Source of the DNA: Cladophialophora immunda
Taxonomy: Eukaryota; Ascomycota; Eurotiomycetes; Chaetothyriales; Herpotrichiellaceae
Assembly (NCBI RefSeq): GCF_000835495.1
Contig: NW_015622544.1
Coordinates: 4,058,855-4,122,854 of the forward strand
DNA length: 64,000 bases
Reading direction: 5' to 3'
The notes under the pieces are model-generated. The model saw only the letters and a list, made by a program, of their open reading frames with translations. It was not told where the DNA came from and did no database searches. Made by a program: the position numbers and the translations under genes. Positions 32,920 through 44,061 of the stretch are shown here, piece by piece. The number at the start of each line of letters is the position of its first letter. Within the stretch, counting starts at the first letter, position 1.

Positions 32920-34281
32920 CTAATTCATCCAGCCCTTGGGCCCGGCCCAGGTGCCCTTGACCATCGACTTGTAGTAGACCCAGGGGAAGAAGTCCTTCTT
33001 GAGGTGGTAGAACGCGCGCCGCGGCGTGCCCTGGTCCACGCCCAGCAGGCGGCCGAAGGTCTCGTGCGGCTCGCCGCCGTACTTGAACTCGGCGAGCATG
33101 ACCTTGCCGTACTCGGTCGTCAGCGGGCACGACGTGTAGCCGTTGTAGGTCGCGTTGGGCGCCTTGCCCTCGAGGGACTGCATCAGGTTCTGCACGAGCA
33201 CGGGCGCCTGGGCGGTGATGGCGGCGGCCGTCTTGGAGGTGGGGAGGCTCGACGCGTCGCCGACGGACCAGACGTTGGCGTACTTGGTGTGGCGCGTGGT
33301 CGCCTCGTCCACGTCCACGAAGCCGGCTTCGTTGGCGAGCTCGCTCTTCTTGACGAACTCGTGCGGTCCCATCTTGGGCACGACGTGCAGCAGGTCAAAG
33401 TGCTTCGTGACCTGGTCCTGCTGGTCGAGACGGGCGAAAGTCGCCGTGTTGCCCTCGACGGCGACGAGGTCGTGCTGGAACAGCCCCTCCACACCCCTCT
33501 CCAGCCGCAGCTCGTTGAGCCTGGCGCTGTACTTGGGCACGCCGAACATGCCGGGCAGGGCGGTGGCGAAGCTGATCTGGATGGGTGACTCGGGACCCTT
33601 GCTGGCGTTGTACAGGCCCGCCCGCTTCCAATAGTCCAGTGCGAGCCACATGATCTTCTGCGGAGCCCCCGCGCATTTCACTGTGCCGGCCGGCTGGGTG
33701 AAAATCGCGGTGCCCTTGCGAAGGCTGGTGATGGTGTGGAACACCTTGTCGCAGGTCTCATAGCCATAGATTGAGGAGACCAGGGAGTTTGGATCGGCGA
33801 GGGCCTCGGGCAAGCCTTTGATGGAGCCAAAGTTGATCGTGATGCCGGGCACGACCACGAGTTGGTCGTAGCTGACCTTGTCGCCGTTGCTGAGCGTGAT
33901 CAAGTTCTCCTTGGGGGAGAAGGTGTTCACGCCCTCGTTGTAGAACTTGAGTTTGGGGTCGAGCAAGGTGTCCAGCGGCTTCCGCAGCTCCTCCTTGGTC
34001 TTCAGACCACCGCCCACCAGCGTCCACCCGGGCTGGTAGTTATGCCACTTGGCCGGGTCGACAATGGCGATGTCGTTTGGGGCAAACTTGCCCGAGCGGA
34101 GGAGCTGATGGCTGACAGCGAGACCGGCGCTCCCACCACCAACGACCACGACTTTGTGACTTCGAGCAGCTGGACTCACCGCGGAGGCTGTCGCAAAATT
34201 CCTGCTTGTCGGGACAGCCTGTGCGGTGAGAATCGAAAGTCCATTGCTACAAGCCTTGGACGTTAAGGTGGTGCGAAACAT
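32920..34281 (-). CDS. Sulfide:quinone oxidoreductase, mitochondrial
   Basis: A single exon of 453 residues. The N-terminus (MFRTTLTSKACSNGLSILTA...RNFATASA) looks like a mitochondrial targeting peptide. The FAD dinucleotide motif is VVVVGGGSAGLAVSHQLL. Family blocks follow: HNYQPGWTLVGGG, YDQLVVVPGI, and the two redox cysteines in TVKCAGAPQKI and GYTSCPLTTEYGK, plus the second FAD contact VWSVGDASSLPTSKTAAA. The C-terminal helices FYHLKKDFFPWVYYKSMVKG would contact the membrane. It oxidises sulfide to a persulfide and feeds electrons to ubiquinone. It is divergent from a persulfide dioxygenase gene, the next enzyme in the pathway. Confidence 0.95.
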   Translation of the reverse strand: MFRTTLTSKACSNGLSILTAQAVPTSRNFATASAVSPAARSHKVVVVGGGSAGLAVSHQLLRSGKFAPNDIAIVDPAKWHNYQPGWTLVGGGLKTKEELRKPLDTLLDPKLKFYNEGVNTFSPKENLITLSNGDKVSYDQLVVVPGITINFGSIKGLPEALADPNSLVSSIYGYETCDKVFHTITSLRKGTAIFTQPAGTVKCAGAPQKIMWLALDYWKRAGLYNASKGPESPIQISFATALPGMFGVPKYSARLNELRLERGVEGLFQHDLVAVEGNTATFARLDQQDQVTKHFDLLHVVPKMGPHEFVKKSELANEAGFVDVDEATTRHTKYANVWSVGDASSLPTSKTAAAITAQAPVLVQNLMQSLEGKAPNATYNGYTSCPLTTEYGKVMLAEFKYGGEPHETFGRLLGVDQGTPRRAFYHLKKDFFPWVYYKSMVKGTWAGPKGWMN

Positions 34282-34883
34282 GATGAAACTGAAGTACCGG
34301 TCGTGTTGGCTTGTGGTGAGAAGGGAAAAGGCACGAGGGAAAGAAGTGAGAGAAGATTTCGAAAAGTCAGCGAGGCAGAAATGTCAAATCATGTGACGGG
34401 CTTTTCGGGGTCAGCATCAGGTATTATACTTTACATTTCAGCGGGAGAGTGGCCCCTTAACGCCCTTCAACGGCCGCAAGGATGCTTCAGCTAGTCGCCG
34501 AGGATAGACCATAGCAGGATCTGATCACCGGGTGGTTCGATCAGTGGTTTGCCACGACGTCGCCCTTGGAAGCGATATGCGAGGCTCCAGGCCTCCAGGG
34601 GGCAATACGTGGCAATACGCAAGGAGGCGCCGTGATCGCCGTGTAATGACCAGCCGTGCCAAGGCCGGTGAAATGACGGCGATGGCCAAGTGCGTAATAT
34701 CGTTATTAGTGTCCCCTAATATTGTCTAGCGTCTTTCGGGCTAGTGCCTGATGTCGGGGTGTGGATCCCCTCGTCATCTTCTTCCTCTTTGGGGACTATC
34801 AGCCCGACTTCAAATACTATACTAAGACGTCCTCGCTCCATGCTGATTCAGGGTCAAGAAACCACAACAATCTCAAAGACACC
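34282..34883. promoter_or_regulatory. Divergent promoter of the sulfide oxidation gene pair
   Basis: 602 bp shared by two divergent genes of one pathway. A short direct repeat of GGCAATACG lies at about 34602-34620. No CYS3/MetR-type ATGRYRYCAT site was found by eye. Confidence 0.5.
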
Positions 34884-36135
34884 ATGATGCAGTCTCTCCG
34901 CCCTCACATCACCAGCGGCTCCCAGGCGACGAGGAGATTGGTGTCAACTGCGAGCCCTTCTTCCGCCATTGTCAACTCCAGCAGGCAGCTTCGCCTTTCT
35001 CCCCACCAGGCCCAGCATACAGCTTCATACACCACCCAGGTCTCGGCCAAGAACGGGTCTTTGGTCGAAGTCACGCCCCGTAAGGCCCTCTCGAGGAGAG
35101 CGCCAGTTTGTGGACCGTGCGGCCCTCGATCTGCCAGAACCACTCCGTGGGCAACAAAAGGTCGGTCTGCGTACAGCACCGGAGCCGCTGGGGCTCCGCA
35201 ACCCATTGTTCACGATGTATTCGAGACCATGACGGGTACCTGGCAGTACGTGGTTGCAGATCCAGCCACGATGACGGCTGTCATTATCGACCCGGTCCTG
35301 GATTATGACCCGGCTACTCTCCTCGTCACCACCAAGAGCGCCGACGCTTTGCTTGCGTTGGTCGAGGAGAAGGGCTACACTATCGACATGATCCTCGAGA
35401 CACACGCACATGCGGACCATCTAACCGCATCGTCGTATCTCCAGAACCGCCTGGCTCAAGAGCAAGATCAAATTCCCATCATCGGCATCGGGAAGCGCAT
35501 CGGTCGGGTGCAGGAATTGTTTGCGAACAGATACGGCATTCCCACAGAGGAATATGAAGGCGTATTCGACAGGCTATTTGAGGATGACGAGACGTTTGAC
35601 ATTGGGGATCTGAAAGCAACGGCCCTGCATCTGCCTGGCCATACCCCGGACCATCTTGGCTATAAGATTGGAGGTGAGTCTGCCACATAGGCCTTGCCTA
35701 CAAATTGACTAACACAGTTCTGTAGACAACGTATTCTGCGGCGACTCCATTTTCCACGCAGACATCGGCACCGCGCGCTGCGACTTCCCCGGCGGCAGTG
35801 CAAGCGATCTTTTCAAGTCGGGCCGAAAGCTGCTTTCGTTGCCGGACCACGTCAAAATCTGGACCGGTCATGACTACCCGCCGGCGGGTCGCGACGCTCC
35901 TGTGCCGTATATGACAGTCGAGCAGCACAAGCAGCGCAACAAGCACTTGAAGGACGGCACCACCGAGGAGGACTTTGTGGCCATGCGGAACGAACGGGAC
36001 GCGGGGCTCGCAGAGCCCAGGCTGATCCACCAGTCCCTACAGATGAACATCCGGGCAGGCAGGCTTCCCAGGATGACGGAGGCGGGGTTTCGGTTTCTTC
36101 ATCTCCCGCTAAAGCCGAAGACTTTGGAGTGGTGA
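34884..36135 (+). CDS. Persulfide dioxygenase (ETHE1-like metallo-beta-lactamase fold), mitochondrial
   Basis: Exons 34884-35673 and 35726-36135 (intron GTGAGT...GTAG, 52 nt), about 399 residues. The first 100 or so residues are Arg/Ser-rich and fit a mitochondrial presequence. The catalytic part starts at IVHDVFETMTGTWQYVV. Metal ligands are in THAHADH, LPGHTPDH and the Asp of VFCGDSIF, with GHDYPPAGR later, all as in ETHE1/Blh-type enzymes. It oxidises glutathione persulfide, produced after sulfide:quinone oxidoreductase, to sulfite. The divergent pairing with that gene supports the function. A second ATG directly follows the first. Confidence 0.92.
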
Positions 36136-37923
36136 CTTGGAGGGGCTGGTGTACGCTGAAATGCTAATTTTACATTGGGAATTTGTTTATTCATGGCGTG
36201 GGGGGTTTTTTCATTCGCCGCTCCTTCCACTTTTGAGGAATTAGGCTTCTTCCATGCCCTCAACGGATGGGAAGGTCATGGTCACTAATTACGAGGGCGC
36301 AATTTTGCGAATCTAGTGGTGCGACGATCACATATTGAGTAACACTTGGTCTGTCCTGAATTTCAACTTGGTCGTTCTTGACGAATTCCATCCTCGCGTA
36401 GACGAGGAGTAGCGGATACCGCTACCGAGCAGACTCAGGAGAGAGAGCCAACTTGGTCCCAGCAAATGCAGTCGGGTCTGATCGGCGTCGATACCCGTTA
36501 CGGGATCATCTTTACGGAAACGAACAATACGACGAGGACTATGTGACGTTGCTCTGCAGTTTTGGCGGAGCTGATCGCGAAGATGGATAGCAATGTGACC
36601 ACACCATATGAATCATTTCCTCGACCGGCATGCCTATCTCTGAAATTCTATCCTTGACTCAGTCTTGGTCATGCTGAATGGCAATCCCCACTATCCTTGC
36701 AAATGCGAGACCAGTCACTGGTTTGTCCAGCGTGTCATGGTGGATATTTTCCTTGCATCGGGAGCGATCATTGTGATGGTAGCTCCTGGACTGATTATCG
36801 TGGTTAGATCCCGGACATCCGTGAAGAGTTCACTTATCGTCCAGCAGTCGGCGCAGATCCAGCTCATCACACCCTTGAAACAAAAGCGTTTGGGGAAAGT
36901 GGAGTTTATCGACTAAGCAGCACTCCGTCGCACCTTGCATTTGGAGCCCCATTCTCAAACTTGCTCAGGTTTACCTCCAAACCAACACTGGGCGGCTGCT
37001 GGGCTTTGTCTTCAGCGGCTTGCTTGCTTGGGCATCCACACACGAAAACAAGTCGACCACTCAACCCGAGGTCCAGAGGACGAACGGCAGAAAAATAGGG
37101 AGATCGTCACACCACGGATGGCGGCCCCTTATCGTTGGGAGGGCTGAAAAAAGAACAGACATCAAAGGAATCCCCGAGTCTCCACAGGAGAGTTCGATCC
37201 AAGAACCTTCATGGTCCCCGAAACGACAATCGTCCGCTGCAGGGCGCTATCCATGCTTACCCACGAGAAGTTTCTGGCAAAGTCCCCGAAGAAAAAGCCA
37301 GCGCGAGTCTTCCCGGAGTTGAGCCAGCTGTTGCCCAACCTGGGCGCACATCCCTCGCTGTTTTGTTTGGCGGAAATACTTCCGTCGCTTAATTTCCGCA
37401 TCCCCTTGCCGAGTTTTGGAAGTTCTGCGTCTCTCCCAAGGGCGATTCTCGAGTCTGGGGGACAATAAATGAAGAGTTTCAGCAGGATATACGCACAGAT
37501 ATATCAAAGACGTCTATACAAGCGTCGCTTTGCGTTATCCGTGCATTGAATACCCCAGATGCCCCAGCTCCAGGGAAATCCAGCAGATCGGTTGGCCAGT
37601 TCAGCGTCTTTAGAGCCGCTAGTGCTCGTTAGCGCGAATCACGCCATACCTCCCTTGCCGATCCCCCTTTCTATGTGTAGCCTTGCTAATGCCAGTGCCT
37701 GCTGCTGTGCGCGGAGGAACATGCTCATTTCCTATGTGATGCTGGGTAAATACTTGGAAGAGATCACCTGTAGCCACAGCGCTCGCAGATGTCGAAGCCA
37801 CGGTGGCCAATGACGGCTGAAGAGGTTCTCGGTACGGTCTATATAATCTCTCCCGAGGGGCAAAATATCAATCACAGGAATCACGACGAACTCCTTACCC
37901 TCTTCATCGCTAGCGTCATGTCG
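36136..37923. other. Long intergenic region, possible decayed sequence
   Basis: About 1.8 kb between convergent genes. Short frames, such as 36665-36916, encode hydrophobic or mixed text but are broken by stops on both sides and match no family I recognise. It could include a decayed gene, but nothing specific supports that. Confidence 0.45.
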
Positions 37924-40476
37924 TCAATCACTCATTCTTGCGCATCGCACTGCTGCTGACACAGCCTGTCCCAGATCAATGTGGAAGAACGGCCGGTCGA
38001 GTCCAAAGACGGGCCTGAGCGGCGCCACCGCCTTGGGATGGGGGCCGGTATTCTCCAGCGATGGGATCTGCCGCTGCTTCACACACCTTCGAATCTCCTC
38101 GACACGACCCTCGTCTTCGTCGTCATCATCCGTCCTCACTCTTTCGACGACTTTACTCTCACAGTCCGTCTTGGCCACTTGCTCCCTGCGCCGGGCCTCG
38201 GCGCAGGCGTCCTCGGGGACGGCGCCCGCGAAGGAGCTCGTGAGCGAGTACACGGGCGTCCAGTTCCCCAGGGCGAACTGGTTCCGCTGTGCGGGATAGC
38301 CGAATCCGGCCGTGGCCAGCGCGCGGCGGGACCAGCGGTTCCACAGCGCGGCGAAGTGCCAGTCGACCAGGGCCGGGGCGGCGTGGCGGTCCAGCGCGTT
38401 CCTCGCGTCAATCAGCCCCTGCACCCCCGTGATGTCGATGTTGTTCACCGACGAGCAGTCCAGCACGATGGCCCGCAGGACCGGTAGGCTGGTGTCCGTG
38501 GCGGTCTGCGATGCTCTGGATTCACACCACAGCAGCTGGTGCGATTTGACGTCGTCCTGCTTCGTCGTGCGCCGGGTGTGCGTCAGGATGTAGGAGGTCA
38601 GCTTGTTCAGTTGCAGTGTTTTGTTGAGGTAGTTGAAGCCCTCTGGGAAGCGGTAGACAAACACGCCGGGATAAGGGGACTGGACTATCACCTCGGGATT
38701 GGAGGCGTCCTTCCGGTCCATGGGAATGTAGGCGTCTCGAACTTCTATCTCGGACTGGGTCTGACGAGGACTCTCGTTTTGCGGATCAGCATCGGCGCCG
38801 AGATCAACCGCGACCTGCCAGATCGGTACACGCCCGAGGAATTGGCCATTCGTGCGAGCGATTCGCACGAGCAGGAGGAACAAAGACAGGCCGATGGTCG
38901 TATAGATGGATGTCTCCAGCCCGGTGAAGATGGCGACGACCACTCCGACGACCCAGATCAGAAACTCAAAGGGCGAGATCCGCCAGTATCTATAGCACGT
39001 CTTCGGAGACGCCACCAGGTTCAACACGGCGTGGATGATCAGGCCAGCGAGCGCCGCTCGGGGTATGTAGTAAAAGACTGCGGTCAGAGCGTACAAGGCC
39101 AGCAGGAGAATGAGGGCGCTGAAAAGGCCGGCCAGCGGAGTCTTGACGCCGGCTTTGGCAAGAACAGCAGAGGCACCGAAGGATCCCGTGCAGGCATACC
39201 CGCCCAGAAAGGGGCCCAATAGGTTAGCCGTGCCCTGCGCCATGATCTCCTGGGATGGGATCACCTGGTAGCCGAACTGTTTGCCAAAATTCTTCGCGAT
39301 GGCAATGTGCTCGATCACCAGGATGACCATCATGATGGGGGTCTGCGGAATAACAAGGCGGACTAGTTCGGCGTCGAACCTTGGGACTCCTGAGTGTTTG
39401 AAACCTGGAACATCTAGTCAGAATTGCTGCAGAGGTGGGACGCTTGCGCGCGACATACCCGACTGTATCACCCCGACGATCCGAAACTTACTCTCACCCT
39501 TTGGCATATCACGATGCACCAGCCAGCTAACGAAGGTGTAGAAGAGCATCGCAAACGACAGCCGCAGGCACGAAATTGTTGCCCACACGCGTTTGCGTGA
39601 CGGCTGACGGACCTCCATTTTCGCGCAGATTCTCTTTATCAGGTCCAACAGTATCAGACAGGAGATGCCGATCGCGGCGTCAAGTTGAGTGTTGCCCAGA
39701 TTTCGCAGCGAGTTTATAATCACCTTGTACGGCTCTTCTCGCGTGTTGATCCCAGGGATGCCCATCATGACAGGGAACTGGGTCGACATGATCGTTATGC
39801 TGGCCGCTGTGATGAATGCAGAGATGGGGATGTACGGTATGACTTCGACGATCCACCCGAGTCGCAGGAGACCGATTGCCAGGAGCATCGCGCCAGTTAT
39901 GAAGGAGAGCGTTTTCGCGATCTCGACGTTGGTGTAGAGCCCTGGGTGTGAGTCTTGTATGCTAGTAATCACGTTGCCGACCAGGAGTGAACCGACAGCG
40001 GTTGTCTAAGACGCATGTGAGAGAGAACACAAGAAATAAATTCGGCTGTTACATACACCAATGACGATGTCCTTGGAAGTGCCAAACAACCAGTAGGTGG
40101 CAGCCCCAGCGAACGACGTGTAGAGGCCAAAGTCTGGACTTAAAGTGGCCAGCAGAGCGTACGCCATGGCCTGAGGCACAACCACCAGACCGACAGTAAG
40201 TCCTGCTATGGAATCTGCCAACAGCCATCGCCAGTTGTAGCGAGGAACCCAGCCGATGGAAGGGAAGAGGCTGTGGAGGTATTGGTAGGTGCCTTCTTTG
40301 GTCGGCACGAGCGAGGTAAGCCATTCAGATACGGATGGTTCATGCTCGAGATAGATGTCGGGGATGGTGTTTTTCGTCTTTTCTGCAAGTTCTCCCAGAG
40401 AGTCCCGGGCACTTTGCTGAGACTTGTCAACCAGAAAAGACTGCGAAAGCCTCTGCAACCGATGATACAACTTCAT
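37924..40476 (-). CDS. SulP-family sulfate permease with C-terminal STAS domain
   Basis: Exons 40476-40057, 40005-39459 and 39404-37924 (introns of 51 and 54 nt) give 815 residues. The SulP signature region is VPRYNWRWLLADSIAGLTVGLVVVPQAMAYALLA, followed by SPDFGLYTSFAGAATYWLFGTSKDIVIG. About 10-12 membrane segments follow, then NLLGPFLGGYACTGSFGASAVLAKAGVKTPLAG. The STAS domain lies in the last third: PGVFVYRFPEGFNYLN, a long insert, then AIVLDCSSVNNIDITGVQGL. It would import sulfate with protons at the plasma membrane. Its position 1.8 kb from two sulfide-oxidation genes suggests a sulfur-related neighbourhood. The STAS insert carries a basic Thr/Arg segment. Confidence 0.94.
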
Positions 40477-41282
40477 CTTTGCGGTGGGACGAACACTTGA
40501 TCAGACTGATCCGGCCGTGTTGATCGCTCTATGCTTGTCTCTCCCTCGCTTTGACAAAGCCCGCCCACCTGCCTGCTTTAGTATGAGTGTATTATCGAAT
40601 ACATCTGGGGCACGCCTCCGCCGGGTGGACTGAGGCGGTCGGTGTCCGCTGGCGCTAGACATGGCATTTGTCTTGGCCGTCGGGGAGTGCAATATGAGTT
40701 TGCGCATATTTTCCTCTTTCAGGGAAGGACAGCATCGAACACATTCGATCTAGAATGTATTGCTCCCCGAGATGGGTACCTCAGGTCTAGAGGAACTTGT
40801 GGTTAGCAGCAGGTTCGCTGGGTGGAGAGCATCGGATGTCGTCAAACGACAAGACCGGCTGTCGGAGAATCATGAGATTTCCATCGAATCATCTTGAAAT
40901 GACAGCGGCGATAGTCCTTGCCGTGGCCAGCGGCGACACAAGCAAAATTTCTCTTCGGTCGACCGAGTATCGAGAACTCGGTAGTCGGCGTTGTGGCCTT
41001 CAGTGGCAGTCGGAGAGGATCAGTGGGCATTCGACCGCCCAGAGACGCATCACCTTGGAATATTGGACACACTCCACAGCCGGCACAGCCCAGGAATTCA
41101 AACAGCAGAACCGTGAGATGAAAGCGACAAAATGCCTGAGTATGATGTAGAAGCAGAATCCTGGCAAAAAGAGAGACCAGCGCGATATCCACGCCCCAAT
41201 CCTGTCTATGCTCCCTCCATTTCCTACCTCCTCGTCAACCTCGCATACAACGCCTCGCTGGAAGGCTAGCACAGTCCCCCTC
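40477..41282. other. Intergenic region upstream of the sulfate permease
   Basis: About 800 bp containing the promoter of the SulP gene and the 3' UTR of the LysM gene. Frames on both strands are short and unconserved. Confidence 0.5.
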
Positions 41283-42242
41283 CTACATCCTATCCCAAAC
41301 GTGCCCCATCAACCGATTCGCCACGTCCCTGACATAGGTGGGTGTCGCTCCCATCCCGTCGTTGAGGTCATTGACGTCCACCCTTCCCGAGTTATACTCC
41401 CTCAACGCGGCGTACCAGTTCCCCTGGTGCTGGAAACATTGCTTCAATCCGTCTCCAGACTTGGTCCCCTCGACCCCGTCCTTGACCATCTGCAATATAC
41501 TCTGGGCCGCTTGTTGGGGATTGAATTCCGCCCCATTGTGAGATTGCATAATCCCCGGGTTTCGAACAGTGCCGTCTGGCGACACGGTGGTGCGCACACG
41601 CACGTTGCCTCCAGATTCCTGCATGATGGTGCAGAGAATGACGCGGACGTCGACCTGGGACTCGCGGGCGACCGCTTCGATGGCGGTTTTGATGTCGGCG
41701 ATTTCGGCGTCCGAGTCGTTGAACTTCATCAACTTGGAGTTGCTGTTCCAGAGCGCAGAGTACGACGCCCACTGCGAAGGCGGCGGGAAGTTCGAGGCAG
41801 GCCCGCTGTAGTTGACGTAGCCACCGCCTCCATTCCCACCACCGCTGCCTCCTGGAAGTGCTGCAGCGACTTGCTGGGCGATCAGCTCCCTGCCTCCAGG
41901 GGAAGAGCCGGGGCTTTTGATGACTTCGTTGATGGAAATCTCGGTGGAAATACCAGGGTTGCCGGACCGAAGATCTTGAACGGACACACCGAGGGCATGC
42001 GCGACATCGTTCAGGTTGAATACCAGTCCCAGCGTCTTGATGGGCAAGTTGATGATATTTCCGACCTCGAGGTGGTCAGCGTCGACGCCTGGGTTGGCGG
42101 CTAGCACGGCGTGGAGGTCTAACCCCTGACGAGAGGCGATGGCACTGACAGTGTCACCGCTTTGGATTTTATAGGAGCTGATCAAGGTGCCAGCTACTTT
42201 GTAGCTCATCTGGCTGTTGCTCAGTGGTGCTTCGGCTGCCAT
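41283..42242 (-). CDS. LysM protein with a lysozyme/lytic-transglycosylase-like C-terminal domain
   Basis: The preferred start at 42242 gives 319 residues. An upstream in-frame ATG at 42371 would add 43 residues of weak hydrophobic character. Residues 24-68 form a LysM domain (YKIQSGDTVSAIA...ANPGVDADHLEVGNIINLP); a second LysM-like copy (LVFNLNDVAHALGVSVQDLRSGNPGI) follows. A Gly-rich linker leads to a helical domain with VDVRVILCTIMQESGGNV and NPGIMQSHNG, which resembles the Glu-containing active-site region of goose-lysozyme or lytic-transglycosylase folds. It would bind N-acetylglucosamine polymers (peptidoglycan or chitin) and may cleave peptidoglycan. No clear signal peptide is seen at the preferred start, which is odd for such a protein. 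Confidence 0.85.
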   Translation of the reverse strand: MAAEAPLSNSQMSYKVAGTLISSYKIQSGDTVSAIASRQGLDLHAVLAANPGVDADHLEVGNIINLPIKTLGLVFNLNDVAHALGVSVQDLRSGNPGISTEISINEVIKSPGSSPGGRELIAQQVAAALPGGSGGGNGGGGYVNYSGPASNFPPPSQWASYSALWNSNSKLMKFNDSDAEIADIKTAIEAVARESQVDVRVILCTIMQESGGNVRVRTTVSPDGTVRNPGIMQSHNGAEFNPQQAAQSILQMVKDGVEGTKSGDGLKQCFQHQGNWYAALREYNSGRVDVNDLNDGMGATPTYVRDVANRLMGHVWDRM

Positions 42243-44061
42243 GCTGTCGTTTCCGAGAGAATATTTCGATATAAGTGATGAAGATATGTCTTGAAAAAGT
42301 CTGATGGACGAGGAATTGAGAATAGAAGGAAAGAAGCAGATATATATACGCGCGAGAGATGCTACTCTCAAGCCGCAATATCTCTTACCTTCGGATGCCT
42401 GGTCTCCTCTATCAGCCGCACACGAGCTCGATCAACAATATCTCATGACCAGAAGGTTTGGTTCTTTGGGAAATTCGCTTCACCGGTCGTTAAGATTGAC
42501 CTGTGGTCGTGTTTGATGAAAGAGGCAACCATTGCACGACTGAGGCAGGCTTTGGCTCTTGGAAAGCGAGTCCGTTGCACTCTGCATGATCGCCTCTTCG
42601 CGATTTGGTTCATGTGATTAGAATTGGTGGTGTAGGAGGCAGCTCTCAGTGAGAGAAAATGTAGATCTTTGGACCTTTCAGTGTTTCGATGCAGCTTTGC
42701 GAATGCGAAGTGTGGCATTCACCGCCGAATGGATCCCGAGCCTCGAAGCCGGTTACTTGCAAACCGGTCTGGCGTCAGCGGAAGGGCAAAATCCATGCAT
42801 CACATCCCAAGAGTCATTTCCAAGGACACCGATGCAAGTTTCAGCTTCCGAATAGCTATGAGCCTTAACCGAGCATGTTGTAAGTATGGCTCGAAGCACA
42901 TATCAACCAAAGCCTCTCGTCTAGCCCAAGAAACGGACTTCCGGAACAGAGGCCAAGGAGAGCCATGCTTCGATAGCTAGTTGTGCCATTTTCGTGGTCA
43001 GCAACACATCAAGCTTGAATGAAATGGCTTGAGCACCATAGAGTGGGTGTTCGCAGCAGCAACGCAAAAGTCGGTAAGGCTTCATCTCAGCCTTGCCTTT
43101 TCAATGCCCGCATCAGGAACGACTTGGATGTTCGTGATACACACAGCGGCGGAATGACGACATCTTCTCTCATTCTTTCTTCACCAACAACCTTCCACAA
43201 GGAAGGCAAACTCTATGTGCGGCCTTGTTGTTTGTCCCCCCAGCGCTCGACCATCGCGTGGCACTCCCATTCTGGGCTTACCGCTCAAGAGCCGTGGAAC
43301 CCCGGCCATGTCGCCGTGCTACGAGACCTTGGTCACTTATCCTATAGGCCTCGAAGGACTTCTGCTTACCTGCAACCACGCTTTCTCCGGTCTAATTTGA
43401 GCCCATTTCAGGCATGAGACTGAGAGGATGTCTTCAACCCATGCGGCGCCGGGTAAGCAAGGCGGCGGTTTGCGGTAAAAGGCCTTGTCCTTCCGCTTAC
43501 GCGCCCCTGCGCTGCAAACGTCTCACCGACCTGCAGGGTTAACAACGTATGATCTGATTTATCGCAAGCATCTCCTCGGTTGCGCGGTCCCACATGAGCC
43601 AAAAGTCCCGGTTAGCACAAAAGAGGGGTCGGATTCAACAACGGAACCCGATCAACTTCTTTCGAGACTATGACGAAAAGATTTCCAGGGACATAGTACG
43701 ACGAGAGTGCCTGTCTAGTCTACGCTCACAGAAACGATCCTGGATACATGGAAGCCAGGGCTCTCATCAGAGTTGCAAGAAGGAAAAGACGAACGCGAGA
43801 GCCTCTACATCTCAGAGCCACATTTATCCCTCCCTCCAGGTTGAACAGAGTCTTGTACTTGCCTCTAACCTCCATTCCATCAATCTTGAACTAATCTGAA
43901 CGCGGTTGGCAAACGGGAGATTCAAATAGCTTCCAAGGCACTTACAATATCCTTACGACTCGTCCAAGGTAATCCTATCTATCTAGCTAATTCTAAAATC
44001 TTAATCCCAGCGGTACCAGTATTATTTACGCCATGGCAAGCATAGTGCCAGTACCGGTAAA
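42243..44061. other. Long intergenic region with no supported gene
   Basis: About 1.8 kb. Frames such as 43019-43417 and 43594-43899 (plus) lack recognisable domains and credible splice partners. The right end is A/T-rich. The left end is the promoter of the LysM gene. Confidence 0.5.

Noticed and set aside
36665..36916. 83-codon frame with a hydrophobic stretch in a long spacer
   Set aside because: No conserved motif, splice partner or neighbour support. It was kept only as intergenic sequence.
43019..43899. Several plus-strand frames in the spacer before the FLR1-like gene
   Set aside because: They lack domains and credible intron joins, and their codon use is irregular.
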